A stretch of DNA of 64,000 nt, from contig NZ_FWYF01000002.1 of the NCBI RefSeq assembly GCF_900176375.1, positions 62,001-126,000 on the forward strand, in the 5' to 3' direction. Under the pieces are notes generated by a model, which saw nothing but the letters and a program-made list of their open reading frames with translations, did no database searches and was not told where the DNA came from. Position 1 is the stretch's first letter. Each line of letters opens with the position of its first letter. The position numbers and the translations under genes were made by a program. Below, in pieces: positions 61,649 to 64,000 of the stretch. The DNA comes from Reichenbachiella faecimaris (lineage in GTDB: Bacteria; Bacteroidota; Bacteroidia; Cytophagales; Cyclobacteriaceae).

Positions 61649-64000
61649 TTAATTAGCTGATTCTGAAACTTCCACGGCATCGATCAATACCTGCCCTTCA
61701 CCTGCTGTGTTCCAACGGTTGATGATCAGTTGGGCGCTGGTGGCTGTGGCTCCAGTGGTAAATGAAAGCACGGCCTTTTGATAGTCTCCATTTCCTTTTA
61801 CTCTTTCTACCACCTGCTCGCCACCAAAATCATCTACTTTCACAACAGATTTCATATCCTTAGGCGACTTGATAGAAGCCTCAACGGTATATTTTGTATT
61901 TGGCTTTAGGCTTTCTAGCGTTCGCTTAATACCACTTTTGTCGACAGTAAGTGCCACACAAGCTTGGCCTTGCTCGGCATTTTGATTGACCACAGACGGC
62001 TTGGTATCACCAAACTGTTTCCAGGATTTTTCGAAATCCCCGTTTTCAAATCCATCACTAAACACTACTGTTTTTGAGACGGTTCGAACTGTTGAATTGG
62101 GGTTGATCAAAGCTTCCCTCACGGCAAAATATGCTGGCTTTGGGTTGCCATCTTCATCAAACATAAACATGAATTTGTCGGCATGTTTGCCATGGCCATC
62201 CAGAATCCCCCAGGTATTATAAGTGACTACTCCTGTGGATCTTTTGGCCAACAATACTTTGAGAATATTGGCATAAGCCTCTCCCTGCTTTTTCAAGGCA
62301 TCAGCTGTCTTCACTCTATCCCAGAGTTTATAATCAATCTCAGTCACGTGAAAATCCAAATCATTGGCATGCGTCCAATCGATCAATTCGGCCAAATAAT
62401 TCAGTTCTTTTGGCGCGAAAGCCAATGGCTCATCGCTTCTCAAGTGGGCTTGCCAGCCAATACCATCCACTCTTAGTCCTTTATCTTTTAAGTATAAAAT
62501 GGTCTCCTTTACTCGCTCCCACATGGGTGGCTCCATGCCACCGTGCTGATTATAAACCAGACTAATAGTTGGGGCATATTGGTTGGCCATTTCGAAGGCT
62601 TTTGAAATATAGATGGGTGTTTGATTTTTGTCCTTGTCAGCGCCAATGATCGTCCATGGGTTTTCCCAATCTTTCACACCTGGTTTTGGGCTAAACCAAG
62701 TGCCGTCTTTTTCTACTGTCTCATTCACCACGTCCATCCATTTGATATTCGGATGACCATTGAAGCGCTTGCATTGGGCAGTGAAGAACTCAGTCATTAT
62801 TTTTTCCAACTCTTTAGGTGTGCGCTCATCTGCCTTCGCCCATTTCGAAGCTTGTGGACTGATAGGCCCATGCAGTCTCACCACGAGATTATTGGCCTTG
62901 GCCATATCTACTATGGCGTCTACTTCCTGCCAGTTCCATTCTCCTGGAGCAGGGTGAACTTTGGTTTGCTTGGCCGCATTTTCAGAAACGGTGTAGTTGA
63001 ATTGACTGACAAGTATATCCTGCGCGTCTGTACCTAATTGGCTATGGGCCATGGTGGCTCCTATGTAGAAGGGTTCTTTATTTCCGTCCTTTAGGGCGTC
63101 TTTTAGCGCTACGCCTTGGATACTCTCACCTTTACTTTTTTTTTCTACGACTTGTACCTCGTCAAACCATGATTTGCCTGTGCCGTCGCCATACTTTTGA
63201 AGTCCAATCTTTACGGATGTGGCACCTGCTCCAGTAGTAAATGAGGCAGTCATTTGACCATAGTCATTGGCCTTGTGCTTTGCCTTCGCCTCCTCACCCC
63301 CAAAGTCAGCCAACTTCAGTATGACGGCTTCATTGTTTTGTGTTTTGGCAAAAACTGAAACCTCATAGGTAGTTTCGGGCTTCAGTCCTTTGATCACTCG
63401 ATTGACGCCCCCTTTGGAACCTGTAAACTGCAAACTGGCACTGCCAGCATGCGCCTCCTCATTCACTACCTTTATGCCACATTTACCAAAGGTTTTCCAG
63501 CCCTCCAGTCCATTTTCAAATCCCGGATTAGAGACCAGATTGGCCCCACTACCTACTACGGGTGCAGCCATTCCTATTTTCACAGTTTGCTTCATTGACT
63601 TTTTGAAAGCCTTTTTCTGAGTCTCTTGATTTACTAAAAAACCATCCAATTGACTTTGCAGTTCGTCTGCCAGGGCCTTGTTGCTCCCTACTACATTTTG
63701 AGTTTCTAAGGGATCTTTCTTGTAATCGTACAGCTCCTTGGCCAAGATATTGGATGGGCTGGATGTGTCACCGTCTTTGTACCACACCACATATCTGTAT
63801 CTATCATTGCGCATGGCATAGCCCATGTTTTTGGCTCTCGGATATTGGCTGATCGCAAATGGCTTTACACTCTTTTCTTTACCATCCAGGATTGGTTTTA
63901 AGCTTTTGCCTTGGAGGTAATCTGGCGTTTCCAGATCAGTTAAATCACACAACGTCGGGAAGATATCGACAAACTCTGTAGGTGAATCGTTTTGTACCCC
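61649..64000 (-). CDS. Sulfatase-CBM-GH10-CBM fusion protein (5' end beyond window)
   Basis: An open frame of at least 783 residues that enters from the right edge; the first visible residues GVQNDSPTEFVDIFPT continue upstream. The first 130 residues are the C-terminal part of an IDS-like sulfatase (FVDIFPTLCDLTD, AISQYPRAKNMGYAMRNDRYRY, ELYDYKKDPLET). A CBM4/9-like sandwich (LVSNPGFENGLEGW...), a GH10 barrel with acid/base Glu in DVVNETVE (codon 62720-62722) and nucleophile Glu in HVTEIDYK (62339-62341), and a second related CBM follow. No stop, frameshift or internal signal peptide separates the parts. There is no T9SS domain at the C-terminus. It should de-sulfate and cut the same chain. 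Confidence 0.88.
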   Translation of the reverse strand, partial: GVQNDSPTEFVDIFPTLCDLTDLETPDYLQGKSLKPILDGKEKSVKPFAISQYPRAKNMGYAMRNDRYRYVVWYKDGDTSSPSNILAKELYDYKKDPLETQNVVGSNKALADELQSQLDGFLVNQETQKKAFKKSMKQTVKIGMAAPVVGSGANLVSNPGFENGLEGWKTFGKCGIKVVNEEAHAGSASLQFTGSKGGVNRVIKGLKPETTYEVSVFAKTQNNEAVILKLADFGGEEAKAKHKANDYGQMTASFTTGAGATSVKIGLQKYGDGTGKSWFDEVQVVEKKSKGESIQGVALKDALKDGNKEPFYIGATMAHSQLGTDAQDILVSQFNYTVSENAAKQTKVHPAPGEWNWQEVDAIVDMAKANNLVVRLHGPISPQASKWAKADERTPKELEKIMTEFFTAQCKRFNGHPNIKWMDVVNETVEKDGTWFSPKPGVKDWENPWTIIGADKDKNQTPIYISKAFEMANQYAPTISLVYNQHGGMEPPMWERVKETILYLKDKGLRVDGIGWQAHLRSDEPLAFAPKELNYLAELIDWTHANDLDFHVTEIDYKLWDRVKTADALKKQGEAYANILKVLLAKRSTGVVTYNTWGILDGHGKHADKFMFMFDEDGNPKPAYFAVREALINPNSTVRTVSKTVVFSDGFENGDFEKSWKQFGDTKPSVVNQNAEQGQACVALTVDKSGIKRTLESLKPNTKYTVEASIKSPKDMKSVVKVDDFGGEQVVERVKGNGDYQKAVLSFTTGATATSAQLIINRWNTAGEGQVLIDAVEVSESAN

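Noticed and set aside
44251-64000. SusC/SusD pair for polysaccharide uptake
   Set aside because: No TonB-dependent receptor or SusD-like frame is present in this region; it may lie beyond the right edge.

Overview
The window looks like chromosomal DNA of a marine member of the Bacteroidota, most likely a gliding or surface-degrading Cytophagales relative (Reichenbachiella/Fulvivirga-like; this placement is inference). The reasons are type IX secretion (T9SS) C-terminal sorting domains, the -33 TTG / -7 TAnnTTTG promoter form, DUF2480, YtxJ (bacillithiol), a fused branched-chain E1 component, FKBP lipoproteins, and few Shine-Dalgarno sequences. No CRISPR array, insertion sequence or rRNA gene was seen.

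1-33 kb is mostly housekeeping. It starts with an arginine/citrulline block (a CtlX-like hydrolase, a second amidinotransferase-fold enzyme, arginine decarboxylase). A glycosyltransferase, Dps, a VapBC-type toxin-antitoxin pair, an FtsX-type permease, a thioredoxin, an SDR and PruA follow, with a 39-codon membrane protein gene missed by length filters between the last two. Next come RdgB, four FKBP-type isomerases beside a DHH phosphoesterase, Ndk, a flippase-like protein, ScpA, DUF2480, TsaB, an S41 protease, and rnpA-rpmH. Then come an M61 peptidase, a CLC channel, an AT-rich gap with two perfect DnaA boxes (24.7-25.0 kb), two thioredoxin-fold proteins, an M16 peptidase, the E1 fusion, a secreted protein with 17-residue repeats, YtxJ, and an ECF sigma factor with a membrane protein.

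33.4-34.5 kb holds four tandem tRNA-Glu-related units: two intact tRNA-Glu(TTC) genes preceded by two aberrant copies carrying a pair of mutually complementary insertions. A small protein resembling a lone histidine-kinase dimerisation domain follows.

35-44 kb is an amino-sugar / nucleotide-sugar block. GalE, an APH-fold sugar kinase, a nucleotidyltransferase, a kinase paralogue lacking the catalytic half, and a NagB-PIG-L fusion lie on the minus strand. A LacI regulator, a phosphoglucosamine mutase and a CBM9-like protein diverge on the plus strand. Two palindromic operators lie in the divergent gap.

44-64 kb is a polysaccharide-degradation locus. It has a 1622-residue modular T9SS surface protein, two GH10 xylanase-family proteins, four separate sulfatases, an esterase and, at the right edge, one polypeptide that joins a sulfatase C-terminal part to a CBM-GH10-CBM array. 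The content points to a sulfated, probably acetylated, xylan-type algal polysaccharide (inference). A compact restriction-modification pair (HTH-fused C5 methyltransferase and a TdeIII-like nuclease) sits between its two arms. No SusC/SusD pair is visible, so the locus probably continues past position 64000.
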